Assembly (NCBI RefSeq): GCF_023062595.1
Contig: NZ_JALLAN010000025.1
Location: 1 to 43,515 of the forward strand
DNA from: Arthrobacter rhizosphaerae
GTDB lineage: Bacteria; Actinomycetota; Actinomycetes; Actinomycetales; Micrococcaceae
Length of the DNA stretch: 43,515 nucleotides
Direction of reading: 5' to 3'
Positions 16,167-24,064 of the stretch are shown one piece after another; the stretch's first letter is position 1; every line of letters begins with the position of its first letter. The translations under genes were made by a program, and so were the position numbers. The notes below the pieces were generated by a model. That model did no database searches. It worked only from the letters and a program-made list of their open reading frames with translations, and was not told the origin of the DNA.

Positions 16167-17015
16167 CTAGGGAGCCTGGACCATCTGCTCGCTGCGGTCC
16201 CAGAGCTCCCGCGCCAGGCCGGCGTCGTAGGCCTGTTTGTTCGCTTTCGCCAGTACCCGCCTGGCGTAGTATGCGCCCGAGGCCCAGTCCTCCCCGGGCT
16301 TTGACGTCGCGAGCCAGACGAGCGTATCCGCGCCCTGCTCCGGGGTCAGGAGGAAGCGGTTCAGGATCGTCTTGTAGGCGTGCCTGAAGGGGCTCGTGGA
16401 GTCGGCCGCAAAGTTGGTGGCTACAACGCCGGGGTGGAACGCCGCCGTCGTAATTCCCGGGGTTGTTCCTTCCGCATTGGTTCCGTCGGCCCCGAAGCGG
16501 CGGTGGAGTTCGCTGGTGAAGAGGATATTTGCGAGCTTGCCGGTGCCGTAGGCGCGATTGGTCGAGTAGTTGCGGGAGGAATCGAGATCGGCGAGGTCCA
16601 GCTTGCCGTAGCCGTTGGCCGCGCTTGAGGTGTTGATGACGCTGGCCTTGCTGGCGGTGAGCACGGCCATCAGCAGGGTGGTCAGCAGGAACGGGGCCAG
16701 ATGGTTCACCTGAAAGGTCTTCTCGTAGCCGTCTACGGTGAGTTGGCGCTTGCCCATGATGCCGCCGGCGTTGTTGGCCAGTACATCGATCCTTGGGTAG
16801 TTACTCCTCAGCGCCGCGGCGAGCTCCCGGACTTGGGAGAGGTCTGCGAAGTCGCTCAGGAAGTAGTCGGCGTCGAGCCCTTTCGCCACCGCCTGTGTCT
16901 TCTCCGGTGAACGCCCGACGACGACTACCCGCTCCCCTGCCCGACTCAACGCCCGCGCGGCTGCTGCACCGATGCCGTCGCTGGCTCCGGTGATGACAAT
17001 TGTCCGCTGGCTCAT
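16167..17015 (-). CDS. short-chain dehydrogenase/reductase (SDR)
   Basis: A 282-residue SDR of the retinol-dehydrogenase/protochlorophyllide-reductase-like type. NAD(P) motif TGASDGIG (9-16), R36 nearby suggesting NADP(H), structural NNAG (81-84), catalytic S130 or S131 in NTSSAA, Y156 and K160 in YGTGK. The extended C-terminal region with GVVATNF is typical of this subgroup. Substrate unknown. It is not obviously in an operon: upstream lie the palindromic repeat and the lipase gene. Confidence 0.9.
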   Translation of the reverse strand: MSQRTIVITGASDGIGAAAARALSRAGERVVVVGRSPEKTQAVAKGLDADYFLSDFADLSQVRELAAALRSNYPRIDVLANNAGGIMGKRQLTVDGYEKTFQVNHLAPFLLTTLLMAVLTASKASVINTSSAANGYGKLDLADLDSSRNYSTNRAYGTGKLANILFTSELHRRFGADGTNAEGTTPGITTAAFHPGVVATNFAADSTSPFRHAYKTILNRFLLTPEQGADTLVWLATSKPGEDWASGAYYARRVLAKANKQAYDAGLARELWDRSEQMVQAP

Positions 17016-17096
17016 GGTGTCCTATTTATTCGGGGGTTTCGCGTGGGCTGGCGCTGGTACAACGACGGCGGCGCGGCTTACGTTCCGCCCCCTTCC

Positions 17097-17162
17097 CCCA
17101 ACTAGGTAGCAGTAGATGCTGTTTTGCGCGCCCAAAACGACATCTACTGCTACCTAGTTGGG
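17097..17162. repeat. complete 66-bp palindromic repeat
   Basis: Same length and outer arms as the copy at 1089-1154 (CCCAACTAGGTAGCAGTAG and its reverse complement) with a different centre, GCGCGC-like. Arms differ only at a few central positions. It begins after the lipase stop codon (17174, 11 bp away) and before the SDR start. The remaining bases of 17016-17173 show nothing else. Confidence 0.95.
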
Positions 17163-17173
17163 CAAACCAACGA

Positions 17174-18049
17174 TTAGAGGCAGCGTGGCTGGTAGGCCGG
17201 ATCCGCGGGGCCGGACGTCCTGCCGAGGGCGTGGGTGACCAGCTGGTGGACTACGGGATCGTTCGGCGTCTGGTCGTGCTCGAACACGTCGGCGGGGCAT
17301 TTGTCCTGGATGGTGAAGTTGGTGACCTGGCGGGCCGGACCGGCGAGGAACTGGCTGTTGTACGGGATAACGATCTCGTCATACCTGGTCGAGATCACCG
17401 TGTAGGAGGGGCCGGCCACGGTGTCGCCGATCGAGTTCAGCTTCTGCATAAACGCCGAGCCGGCCTGCTGGTCGGCACAGGCAGCGCAGCCGAGGGCGTC
17501 GAAGTCCGGTTCCGGCAGGAAGCTTGGCGGCGGCACGATCACGCCCTCAGTGCCGTGGTTGGACGGGGCAATGCCGATGAGCTGGTTGACGTACTTCGCT
17601 CCACCGAGGAAGCCCATGTAGTAGCGGGGCATCATGCCACCCTGGCTGTGGCCCACCAGATTCACCTTTTTGGCTCCGGTCGCTGCACGAACCGCATCAA
17701 CGAACGGGGCCAGTTCCCTGGCTGAGTCGGCTACCGGTGCTGTTGCGTAAACGCCGTTCGTCTCACCGTAGTTGAGGGCGAAAACGCAGTAGCCGGCATT
17801 CTTGAGGTAGGGCGACAACGTGATCCAGTTTTTAGCCATGCTCTCGAACGTTCCGGGGACCAGGACGACCGGATAGGGGTGCTCGGCGCTCGGTTTACAG
17901 GACCAGTCGTTGGCACCAGGAGGGGATATCTCGACGACGGCAGCCTGGGCGGGAGCTGCCGTCAGGGAGGCAGCGAGCACGAGGCCGGCGGCGAGGGACA
18001 CAATCTTCTTCAGCGGTAGTTTGCTGGGCATGGTTTTAGGCAGCGACAT
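17174..18049 (-). CDS. secreted lipase (lipase class 2-like alpha/beta hydrolase)
   Basis: A 291-residue exported esterase/lipase. Sec signal peptide with basic MPSKLPLKK start, hydrophobic core and cleavage near AQA (about 37). The mature enzyme shows the oxyanion segment VVLVPGTF (61-68), nucleophile S135 in GHSQGG, and likely D224 (TRYDEIV) and H258 (FEHDQTPNDP). These fit the Streptomyces/Propionibacterium-type lipases that bear the class 2 (EstA) name. It probably hydrolyses triacylglycerols or shorter esters outside the cell. ATG 18049 has GAGGT five bases upstream. Confidence 0.88.
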   Translation of the reverse strand: MSLPKTMPSKLPLKKIVSLAAGLVLAASLTAAPAQAAVVEISPPGANDWSCKPSAEHPYPVVLVPGTFESMAKNWITLSPYLKNAGYCVFALNYGETNGVYATAPVADSARELAPFVDAVRAATGAKKVNLVGHSQGGMMPRYYMGFLGGAKYVNQLIGIAPSNHGTEGVIVPPPSFLPEPDFDALGCAACADQQAGSAFMQKLNSIGDTVAGPSYTVISTRYDEIVIPYNSQFLAGPARQVTNFTIQDKCPADVFEHDQTPNDPVVHQLVTHALGRTSGPADPAYQPRCL

Positions 18050-18463
18050 TGAAACCTCATCGTTTTAGTGTCTGTTGGTGTGGGGCGAGAAGTGCGGACG
18101 GGCCGGTGTGTGAACCTGTCATCGAGGATTGGGTGTTTCGATGTTAGGCAACGTGGGCGCTTTTTCGACGGCACTTGCACGAACGTGCGGCCAGAAATTG
18201 CCCGCGCCTCGAACGCGGCCTCCGAAGTTTGCGCCACCTTTTGCCGCTAAGTTACTGACGGGTACAGCTCGGTGGGCACAGCTCGGCAGCGCGTCCCGCT
18301 CATGCCGGTTGCACAAATGTTCACACCCGAAAGCTTCGTCCCGCCCCCTTTGCGGCATCGCAGCACTCTCGCTACGCTGGAAAGGTAAGCATGCTTAGCG
18401 TCATGCCGAAACGCTGGATTCCAGCCATAGTCCGTGTTCAGACCAATCTTGCGGAGGAGCACC
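18050..18463. other. 414-bp intergenic region between divergent genes
   Basis: Holds the promoters of the lipase (minus) and YghA-type SDR (plus). The only clear structure is the 12-bp palindrome annotated separately; no gene is supported here. Confidence 0.7.
18386..18397. promoter_or_regulatory. 12-bp perfect palindrome TAAGCATGCTTA
   Basis: The palindrome lies 66 bp upstream of the SDR start, immediately followed by AGCGTCATG. Its symmetry and position make it a candidate operator or part of a stress promoter; no bound factor can be named. Confidence 0.4.
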
Positions 18464-19357
18464 ATGACCGATCAGTACACGTTCCAGAACCCTGTCACCG
18501 CCTATGAGCACATCGAACCGCCCAAGCAGCACCAGCCCGAGCCCGGCCTGGACGCGAAGCTGGTGCCGAAGGCCGATCTGGGCGAGGAAACCTACCGCGG
18601 CACGGGCCGCCTGGACGGCCGGAAGGCGATCGTTACCGGCGCGGACTCAGGCATCGGGGCAGCGACGGCCATTGCCTTCGCAAGGGAAGGTGCCGACGTC
18701 GTACTTTCCTACCTTCCGGAAGAGGAAGAGGACGCAACCCGCATCGCCAACCTGATCGAGAAGGCTGGGCGCAAGGCGGTCAAGGTACCGGGCGACCTCA
18801 AGGACGCGGCAGTATGCCGGGACCTGGTGGACACGGCCCTGCGCGAGCTTGGCGGCGTGGACCTGCTGGTGAACAACGCGGGCAAGCAGGTGGCCCAGGA
18901 GGACATCGGCGAGATCAGCGACGAGCAGTTCGACCACACCCTGAAGACCAACGTCTACGCGATGTTCTGGCTGACCAAGGCCGCGGTGCCGCACATGCCA
19001 GCAGGCTCCGCCATCATCAACACGACGTCGGTCCAGGCGTACAACCCGTCGCCCACTCTGCTGGACTACGCCACCACCAAGGCCAGCATCAACAACTTCA
19101 CCAAGGGCCTGGCGCAGCAGCTGGCGCCGAAAGGCATCCGCGTCAATGCTGTGGCGCCCGGACCGATCTGGACGCCGCTGCAGGTGAGCAGCGGCCAGCC
19201 GAAGGAAAAGCTCCCCGAGTTCGGGCATAGCACTCCCCTGGGCCGTGCCGGGCAACCGGCGGAACTCGCCCCGGCATATGTGTTCCTGGCGTCGCCGGAA
19301 TCGAGCTTCGTGATCGGCGAGACGCTGAACGTCAACGGCGGCAGCCCCACGCCTTAG
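18464..19357 (+). CDS. SDR oxidoreductase, YghA/general-stress type
   Basis: A 297-residue SDR with the long N-terminal extension (about 45 residues, rich in Pro and Gln) typical of YghA and Bacillus YhdF-like stress proteins. Motifs: TGADSGIG (58-65), NNAG (137-140), S189, Y202 and K206 in YATTK, and the C-terminal GETLNVNGG. Such enzymes reduce or oxidise aldehydes or sugars with NAD(P)H; the precise substrate is not known. ATG 18464 is preceded by GGAGGAG, which rules out the longer frame. It ends with a hairpin terminator. Confidence 0.9.
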   Translation: MTDQYTFQNPVTAYEHIEPPKQHQPEPGLDAKLVPKADLGEETYRGTGRLDGRKAIVTGADSGIGAATAIAFAREGADVVLSYLPEEEEDATRIANLIEKAGRKAVKVPGDLKDAAVCRDLVDTALRELGGVDLLVNNAGKQVAQEDIGEISDEQFDHTLKTNVYAMFWLTKAAVPHMPAGSAIINTTSVQAYNPSPTLLDYATTKASINNFTKGLAQQLAPKGIRVNAVAPGPIWTPLQVSSGQPKEKLPEFGHSTPLGRAGQPAELAPAYVFLASPESSFVIGETLNVNGGSPTP

Positions 19358-19370
19358 ACGAATCCAAGCC

Positions 19371-19416
19371 GGACGGGCCCTTCCTCATTGCACGGGGGAA
19401 GGACCCGTCCCTTTCA
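19371..19416 (+). terminator. hairpin terminator after SDR gene
   Basis: GGACGGG plus CCTTCC in the left arm pair with GGAAGG plus CCCGTCC in the right arm (ending 19410), with one mismatch; CTTTCAGGCTTT follows. It separates the SDR gene from the DHFR-like gene. Confidence 0.7.
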
Positions 19417-19475
19417 GGCTTTGGAAGAAATCCGCGGGTTCCGCGTCGGGCGGGCCAGCTGAGACGGAGAAGACC

Positions 19476-20057
19476 ATGGCAAAGATCAGTGTTTTCCAGA
19501 GCGTCACCCTCGACGGCGTGATGCAGGGCCCCGGGCGACCGGATGAGGACACCCGTGGTGGCTTCAAACATGGCGGGTGGGCGAACGGCTACCAGGATTC
19601 GGTGTCCATGGAGTTCGCTGCGGAGGGAATGGCGGCCGGGGGTGCTCTCCTGTTTGGCCACCGCACTTACGCGGACCTGCTTGGCTTCTGGACAATGACG
19701 CCCGAGCCCAACCCGTTTACCTCTGTGCTCGTGGACTCGCAGAAGTACGTTGTCTCCCGGTCCTCGGACACCGTTTTGGAGTATCCGAACTCGACTCTGC
19801 TCGCAGGCGAGGCCGCCCAGACTGTTGCTGCACTTCACGAGAACGACGACGGCGACCTCACCATCCTGGGCAGCGGAGAGCTCGTCCGGACACTGCAGGC
19901 CGACGGGTTGGTCGATGAGTACATTCTCCAGATCCACCCGATCCTGCTCGGTTCCGGCACGAAGTTATTTGACGAGGGCGGGCGGGTCGATCTGATTCTG
20001 GAGCGTTCAATCACGACGACGACCGGCGTCATCATCGCGCAGTACTCGACGCATTAG
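19476..20057 (+). CDS. dihydrofolate reductase-like (RibD C-terminal domain) protein
   Basis: A 193-residue protein of the RibD_C/DHFR-like fold. The N-terminal SVFQSVTLDGVMQGPG with DED downstream, the central GHRTYADLLGFW and the later LTILGSGELVRTL and HPILLGSGTKLF are the family blocks; it binds NADPH in known members. True substrate is uncertain: members are neither standard folate reductases nor riboflavin enzymes. ATG 19476 has GGAGAAG in front. Ends at a bidirectional terminator. Confidence 0.87.
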   Translation: MAKISVFQSVTLDGVMQGPGRPDEDTRGGFKHGGWANGYQDSVSMEFAAEGMAAGGALLFGHRTYADLLGFWTMTPEPNPFTSVLVDSQKYVVSRSSDTVLEYPNSTLLAGEAAQTVAALHENDDGDLTILGSGELVRTLQADGLVDEYILQIHPILLGSGTKLFDEGGRVDLILERSITTTTGVIIAQYSTH

Positions 20058-20073
20058 GCGCCTGACAGCTCGA

Positions 20074-20112
20074 AAGCCAGGACCCCGCCAATACTGCGCA
20101 GGGTCCTGGCTT
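20074..20112. terminator. bidirectional terminator between convergent genes
   Basis: A perfect 12-bp stem, AAGCCAGGACCC (20074-20085) with GGGTCCTGGCTT (20101-20112), loop 15 bases. It lies between the convergent DHFR-like and ice-binding genes; the plus-strand side continues CGCTTCTTTCC. Confidence 0.75.
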
Positions 20113-20129
20113 CGCTTCTTTCCGCCGAA

Positions 20130-21548
20130 CTAGGACTGAGCCGCTTGTAGAAGCGAAAGCGGGGTGGTGGCAGGTACGGTGGTGATGGTGTTGCTGTCCA
20201 GGGTCACCGCTCCGTTCAGTGCCAGTGCACGTCCTTCAATGACGACGCCGGTCGTCACCGTGATTGATGCAAGCGCCATGACCGTCCCCGCGAGCGAGGA
20301 CCCCGTGCCCAGCGTCGCTGAACTGCCGACCTGCCAGAAAACATGGGAGGCCTGTGCACCATTGATCAGCTTCACGCTGCTGGCCGAAGCCGTCGTGAGC
20401 GTGGAACCCATCTGGAAGATGAAGACCGCCTCCGGATCGCCCTGGCCATCCAGGACCAGTGTCCCGCTCAACCCGAGTGAACTGGCCGAGCTGTAAACCC
20501 CGGCCGTGAGCGTGCGGCCCACCAGATCCCCCGCAACAATCTCCGTCGGAGTGCGCCCGGCAGCATCATCGTAGGCAGCCTGCAGATCCGCATGCGCCGC
20601 ACCGGCCTGCACATCAGCCGAGTGGGTGGTGCCGGCCACCTTGCCCGGCGGGAACCCGGTGATCGCCGTTCCCGGGCTGACCCCCAGATCCCCGCCAAGG
20701 TACGTCGGACCCGTATTCGTCACAGTCGAAGCACCCAACACCGAGAAACTCCCCGCAGCACCCAACTCCACCATCGCACCCGAGGGCAACGGATCCGCGG
20801 CAGGTACGGTGGTGATGGTGTTGCTGTCCAGGGTCACCGCTCCGTTCAGTGCCAGTGCACGTCCTTCAATGACGACGCCGGTCGTCACCGTGATTGATGC
20901 AAGCGCCATGACCGTCCCCGTGAGCGAGGACCCCGTGCCCAGCGTCGCTGAACTGCCGACCTGCCAGAAAACATGGGAGGCCTGTGCACCATTGATCAGC
21001 TTCACGCTGCTGGCCGAAGCCGTAGTGAGCGTGGAACCCATCTGGAAGATGAAGACCGCCTCCGGATCGCCCTGGCCGTCCAGGACCAGTGTCCCGCTCA
21101 ACCCGAGTGAACTGGCCGAGCTGTAAACCCCGGCCGTGAGCGTGCGGCCCACCAGATCCCCCGCAACAATCTCCGTCGGAGTGCGCCCGGCAGCATCATT
21201 GTAGGCAGCCTGCAGATCCGCATGCGCCGCACCGGCCTGCACATCAGCCGAGTGGGTGGTGCCGGCCACCTTGCCCGGCGGGAACCCGGTGATCGCCGTT
21301 CCCGGGCTGACCCCCAGATCCCCGCCAAGGTACGTCGGACCCGTATTCGTCACAGTCGAAGCACCCAACACCGAGAAACTCCCCGCGGCACCCAACTCCA
21401 CCATCGCACCCGAGGCATGAGCCGGGGAGGGTGTTGATAGAAGGCCCGCAAAAAGCAGTGTGAATGTCAGCGCGGCCGCGCTAACAACCGCCGTCCAACG
21501 GGTCGTTCCGGTACCTTCTGTGGTCCGAAAAAGGCTACTGAACATCAT
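20130..21548 (-). CDS. secreted ice-binding protein (DUF3494), two near-identical domains
   Basis: A 472-residue exported protein. Signal peptide with cleavage near AHA (about 45), then two DUF3494 ice-binding-like beta-solenoid domains (about 47-250 and 258-460), each starting SGAMVELGAAGSFSVLGAS and ending TLDSNTITTVPA. The domains differ in only two residues (Asn/Asp in the AAYNDAAG/AAYDDAAG segment and Thr/Ala in SSLTGTV/SSLAGTV). Family members bind ice crystals and slow recrystallisation, or serve in adhesion. The protein ends shortly after domain 2 (TTPLSLLQAAQS) without the LPxTG anchor or extra domains that many actinobacterial members have, so it is probably released. ATG 21548 follows GGGGGAAG. 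Extreme repeat identity indicates recent duplication or gene conversion. Confidence 0.92.
   Translation of the reverse strand: MMFSSLFRTTEGTGTTRWTAVVSAAALTFTLLFAGLLSTPSPAHASGAMVELGAAGSFSVLGASTVTNTGPTYLGGDLGVSPGTAITGFPPGKVAGTTHSADVQAGAAHADLQAAYNDAAGRTPTEIVAGDLVGRTLTAGVYSSASSLGLSGTLVLDGQGDPEAVFIFQMGSTLTTASASSVKLINGAQASHVFWQVGSSATLGTGSSLTGTVMALASITVTTGVVIEGRALALNGAVTLDSNTITTVPAADPLPSGAMVELGAAGSFSVLGASTVTNTGPTYLGGDLGVSPGTAITGFPPGKVAGTTHSADVQAGAAHADLQAAYDDAAGRTPTEIVAGDLVGRTLTAGVYSSASSLGLSGTLVLDGQGDPEAVFIFQMGSTLTTASASSVKLINGAQASHVFWQVGSSATLGTGSSLAGTVMALASITVTTGVVIEGRALALNGAVTLDSNTITTVPATTPLSLLQAAQS
20171..20785 (-). repeat. ice-binding domain repeat unit, copy B (C-terminal domain)
   Basis: This 615-bp segment recurs with a 630-bp period at 20801-21415. 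By eye I count about five base differences, roughly 99 percent identity. A 15-bp linker (20786-20800) separates the copies. Confidence 0.95.
20801..21415 (-). repeat. ice-binding domain repeat unit, copy A (N-terminal domain)
   Basis: Direct repeat of 20171-20785. Both silent and replacement differences are present, so the copies are not exact clones. Confidence 0.95.
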
Positions 21549-21572
21549 GGTCTTCCCCCAGGTTGACTGCCG

Positions 21573-21592
21573 CCCGCGGGTTTTCCCCGCGG
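21573..21592 (-). promoter_or_regulatory. 5' leader hairpin of ice-binding gene
   Basis: A perfect 7-bp GC stem (CCCGCGG at 21573-21579 and 21586-21592) caps a short A-rich loop on the minus strand, 24 bp upstream of the start codon. It could be a temperature-sensitive or stabilising leader structure. The rest of the 334-bp gap up to 21882 shows no recognisable riboswitch or gene. Confidence 0.4.
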
Positions 21593-21882
21593 AAGACTCA
21601 TAGTGATGAATACAGGTGTTTGGGACGGATTAGCTAAGCCGCAATCAGCCCTGTCTTTGGTGCTTCGACGATTCCGGACGTGCCGGGACAGCTCTGGCTC
21701 TGGATAACTGCGAGATCGCAGTGGACATGTTGAAGAGTCGCCGAATACATGCTTCCGGGCCTGCTGATAGTTACTGGATCTCTGCGTAGGAGGACCCAAG
21801 AGAATACGTTCTGTGGCCCCCACCATGAACGAATATCACCAACGACGTGGTGTGTAGGCCCCCACAGTGAACCTCATCCAGG

Positions 21883-22164
21883 ATGAAGTCAATAGCCGCG
21901 CTGGCTCAGAGAAGAACACGCAATCAGGGCAAAGAAGTTTTGGCGCGCATCATCGGCTACACGGTTTTGGGCGGTTTCATCGCGTTCGTCCTCGCAGTCA
22001 TCATCGGAATGATTGTGCCGAGGGAAGAACGCTCCTATTCGGGGACAGCGGAAGTCGTGAAGTCGTACAAGCAGAAGAGCTTATGCACCATTGACGTCCG
22101 TTTGTCCGACCGTGCCGAGTACAGCTACGTCATCCGTGCCAACCCGGAGGGCGTGAAACCCTGA
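21883..22164 (+). CDS. small single-span membrane protein
   Basis: A 93-residue protein with a basic N-terminus, one hydrophobic segment at about 24-45 (IIGYTVLGGFIAFVLAVIIGMIV), and an exterior domain of about 45 residues with one Cys and beta-strand-like alternation (SYSGTAEVVKSYKQKS, CTIDVRLSDRAEYSYVI). Unrecognised family. ATG 21883 is preceded by CCAGG only; an alternative frame starting at 21867 shows no protein-like features. A very strong hairpin terminator follows, supporting real transcription. Confidence 0.6.
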   Translation: MKSIAALAQRRTRNQGKEVLARIIGYTVLGGFIAFVLAVIIGMIVPREERSYSGTAEVVKSYKQKSLCTIDVRLSDRAEYSYVIRANPEGVKP

Positions 22165-22188
22165 ACCGTGCATGCGCCGGCTCCAATC

Positions 22189-22225
22189 AGGAACGGCCAC
22201 AGCTTCCGAAGCTGTGGCCGTTCCT
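22189..22225. terminator. strong bidirectional terminator
   Basis: A perfect 17-bp stem (22189-22205 with 22209-22225) and a three-base loop, followed by GTTGCTTTTCC on the plus strand. It separates the small membrane protein gene from the convergent phoD gene. Confidence 0.9.
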
Positions 22226-22244
22226 GTTGCTTTTCCTTGGCTGC

Positions 22245-23891
22245 TCACCGCTCCGGATAAAGCTCCTTGCTCCAGAGGACACCACCGTTGGCATTGCGGA
22301 GGCTGACCGTGAAGACGTCGTCCTCGCCCAGGTCCACATGGCCGAAGTACTGACTCTCGCCACTGCGCGGGGACTCGTTGGCGTAAGCGCCGGCCTTGAA
22401 GAAAGCCACCTCGGGTCCGAAGGTGCCGTCCAGCTGCCCGGGGCCGAATGTTCCGGCGTTAATGGGGCCAGCCACAAATTCCCAGAACGGGTCGAAGTCC
22501 TGGAAGGCCGCGCGCTGGGGCGAGTAGTGGTGGGCTGCGCAATAGTGGACGTCCGCCGTCAGCCACACCACGTTTTTAACCCGGTTGCGCTTGAACGCCG
22601 ACAGCACCCCGGCGATCTCAAGCTCCTTGCCCAAGGGGGCTCCGGCGTCGCGGTTTGCGAGGGACTCCTGGTTCACCGGGCCATCAGGCACAATGAGTCC
22701 GAGCGGCAGGTCGGCCGAGATGACCTTCCACGTTGCCTTGGACCGGCTGACCTCCTTGATGAGCCAGTCCGCCTGCTCCTGGCCGAGGATGTGGGTGAGG
22801 TGCGTTTCCTTGCCGTCCGTGTTCGGGTCCTTGAAGGTGCGCATGTCCAGGCAGAAAATGTCCAGCTGCGGGCCGCGGGAAATCTTGCGGTAGATGCGGG
22901 ACGGCTCGAAGCCGGTACTCCCGTCGCTGAGATCCGCGATGGGCTGGTACTCCTGCCATGCCTGGCGGCCCCGCGCGGCGAGCACGTCCACACTGCGCTC
23001 GGTGTAGCGGGCGTCGGTGAGGATCTCCCCCGGGTACCAGTTGTTGGTGGTCTCGTGGTCATCCCACTGGGCGATCACCGGAACCTCCGCATACATGGCC
23101 CGGACGTTCCGGTCCATCAGGTTGTAGCGGTGCCGGCCGCGGAACTCGTTGAGCGTCTCGGCCACTTTCGACACTTCTTCAGTGACCAGGTTCCGCCAGA
23201 CCTGCCCGTCCGGCTCGGTCACCTGCGCGGCGATGGGGCCGTCTGCGTAGATGGTGTCGCCGGAGTGGATGAAGAAGTCCGGGCGCGTGGCGTGCATGGC
23301 AGCATAGCCGCGCATGCCCCCGATGCCCTCGTTGATGCCCCAGCCTTGGCCCGCGGTATCGCCGGACCAGACGAAGCTCTGCCCCCGGCTTGCCCGGCCG
23401 CCGCCAATCGCGCCGAGGCCGTTGGTGTTGGCACCGGGGGCCGTACTGAAGGATCCCTGCGCGGATTCCCCGGCGTTGCCTTCGGGGTCCTCGAAGTGCA
23501 TGGTCAGGGCGAACCGGGTGCCGCTGGGGAGGTGTTGGGCGTTGATTTTCGACGTGAAGTCCGTGGCTTCGCTGGCGACGCTCCCCCGCAGTACCCGCTG
23601 GAAGGCGCGGCCGCCGCTGAGAGGCGACCCGCCGTCGTCGACCGCCAGCAGGCTGGCCACCAGCCGGCCAGAGCCCGACGCGCGGGACCAAAGGACACCG
23701 GAATTGGCGGTGACATCACCGGTGGCGATCCCGGACGGGAGCAGCAGGCGGTTGCGGACCAGCGCGACGGCGGATGGCCGGGCAGCGTGAGCGGTTGAGG
23801 CACCACCGGCTGCAGCAGCGGGAACGACGGCGGCAGCACCGGCGGCGGCAAGGGCACCTTTGAGGATGTTTCGGCGGGTGAAAGCAGTCAT
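22245..23891 (-). CDS. phoD: alkaline phosphatase D (PhoD family), Tat-exported
   Basis: A 548-residue PhoD-type phosphodiesterase/phosphatase that frees phosphate from organic esters outside the membrane. The N-terminus carries a twin-arginine signal (TRRNILKG, then Ala-rich core to about 36). The N-terminal Fn-like domain is followed by the metallophosphatase core: FIHSGDTIYADGP, WDDHETTNNWYPG, WLTADVHYCAAHHY, all of which supply Ca/Fe ligands in the Bacillus enzyme. Downstream of the core it has GPINAGTFGPGQLD. A PHO-box-like set of direct repeats lies 22-50 bp upstream of the start codon, so it is probably induced by PhoP under phosphate limitation. A second, distinct PhoD is encoded at 41783-43369. 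Confidence 0.93.
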   Translation of the reverse strand: MTAFTRRNILKGALAAAGAAAVVPAAAAGGASTAHAARPSAVALVRNRLLLPSGIATGDVTANSGVLWSRASGSGRLVASLLAVDDGGSPLSGGRAFQRVLRGSVASEATDFTSKINAQHLPSGTRFALTMHFEDPEGNAGESAQGSFSTAPGANTNGLGAIGGGRASRGQSFVWSGDTAGQGWGINEGIGGMRGYAAMHATRPDFFIHSGDTIYADGPIAAQVTEPDGQVWRNLVTEEVSKVAETLNEFRGRHRYNLMDRNVRAMYAEVPVIAQWDDHETTNNWYPGEILTDARYTERSVDVLAARGRQAWQEYQPIADLSDGSTGFEPSRIYRKISRGPQLDIFCLDMRTFKDPNTDGKETHLTHILGQEQADWLIKEVSRSKATWKVISADLPLGLIVPDGPVNQESLANRDAGAPLGKELEIAGVLSAFKRNRVKNVVWLTADVHYCAAHHYSPQRAAFQDFDPFWEFVAGPINAGTFGPGQLDGTFGPEVAFFKAGAYANESPRSGESQYFGHVDLGEDDVFTVSLRNANGGVLWSKELYPER

Positions 23892-23912
23892 GCGTTCATC
23901 CTTGACGGCAGG

Positions 23913-23941
23913 GGTGAACCGCCGGTGGCTGGCGCGTGAAC
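23913..23941 (-). promoter_or_regulatory. candidate PHO box of phoD (22 kb copy)
   Basis: On the minus strand: GTTCACG, CGCC, AGCCACC, GGCG, GTTCACC. These are 7-mers at exact 11-bp spacing, the layout of actinobacterial PhoP sites; the outer two fit well, the middle one is degenerate. The site is close to the start codon, so a leaderless or very short-leader transcript would be needed. Confidence 0.65.
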
Positions 23942-24064
23942 GTCAGTGCAGCATTGATTCCTGAACGCCCGAAGGGCCCTAGATTCTAAAAGTAACCGGG
24001 ACTAGTCTTGGAGTTGGAGGCAGGTGTCGTCTTCGCCTCCCACGTTATTCGTCGGGAGGCGGAC

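Noticed and set aside
20130..21548. CRISPR-like or simple tandem repeat array
   Set aside because: Only two units of 615 bp, coding and in frame; it is a domain duplication.
21549..21700. c-di-GMP or c-di-AMP riboswitch upstream of the ice-binding gene
   Set aside because: Purine-rich GGGGGAAG and a hairpin tempted this call, but the conserved core bases of those riboswitch classes could not be found.
22227..23798. A 523-codon plus-strand frame opposite phoD
   Set aside because: Shadow of the phoD frame on the other strand; composition is Val/Gly/Arg-rich without domain pattern. The same holds for the 468-codon minus-strand frame opposite the second phoD (41795-43201).
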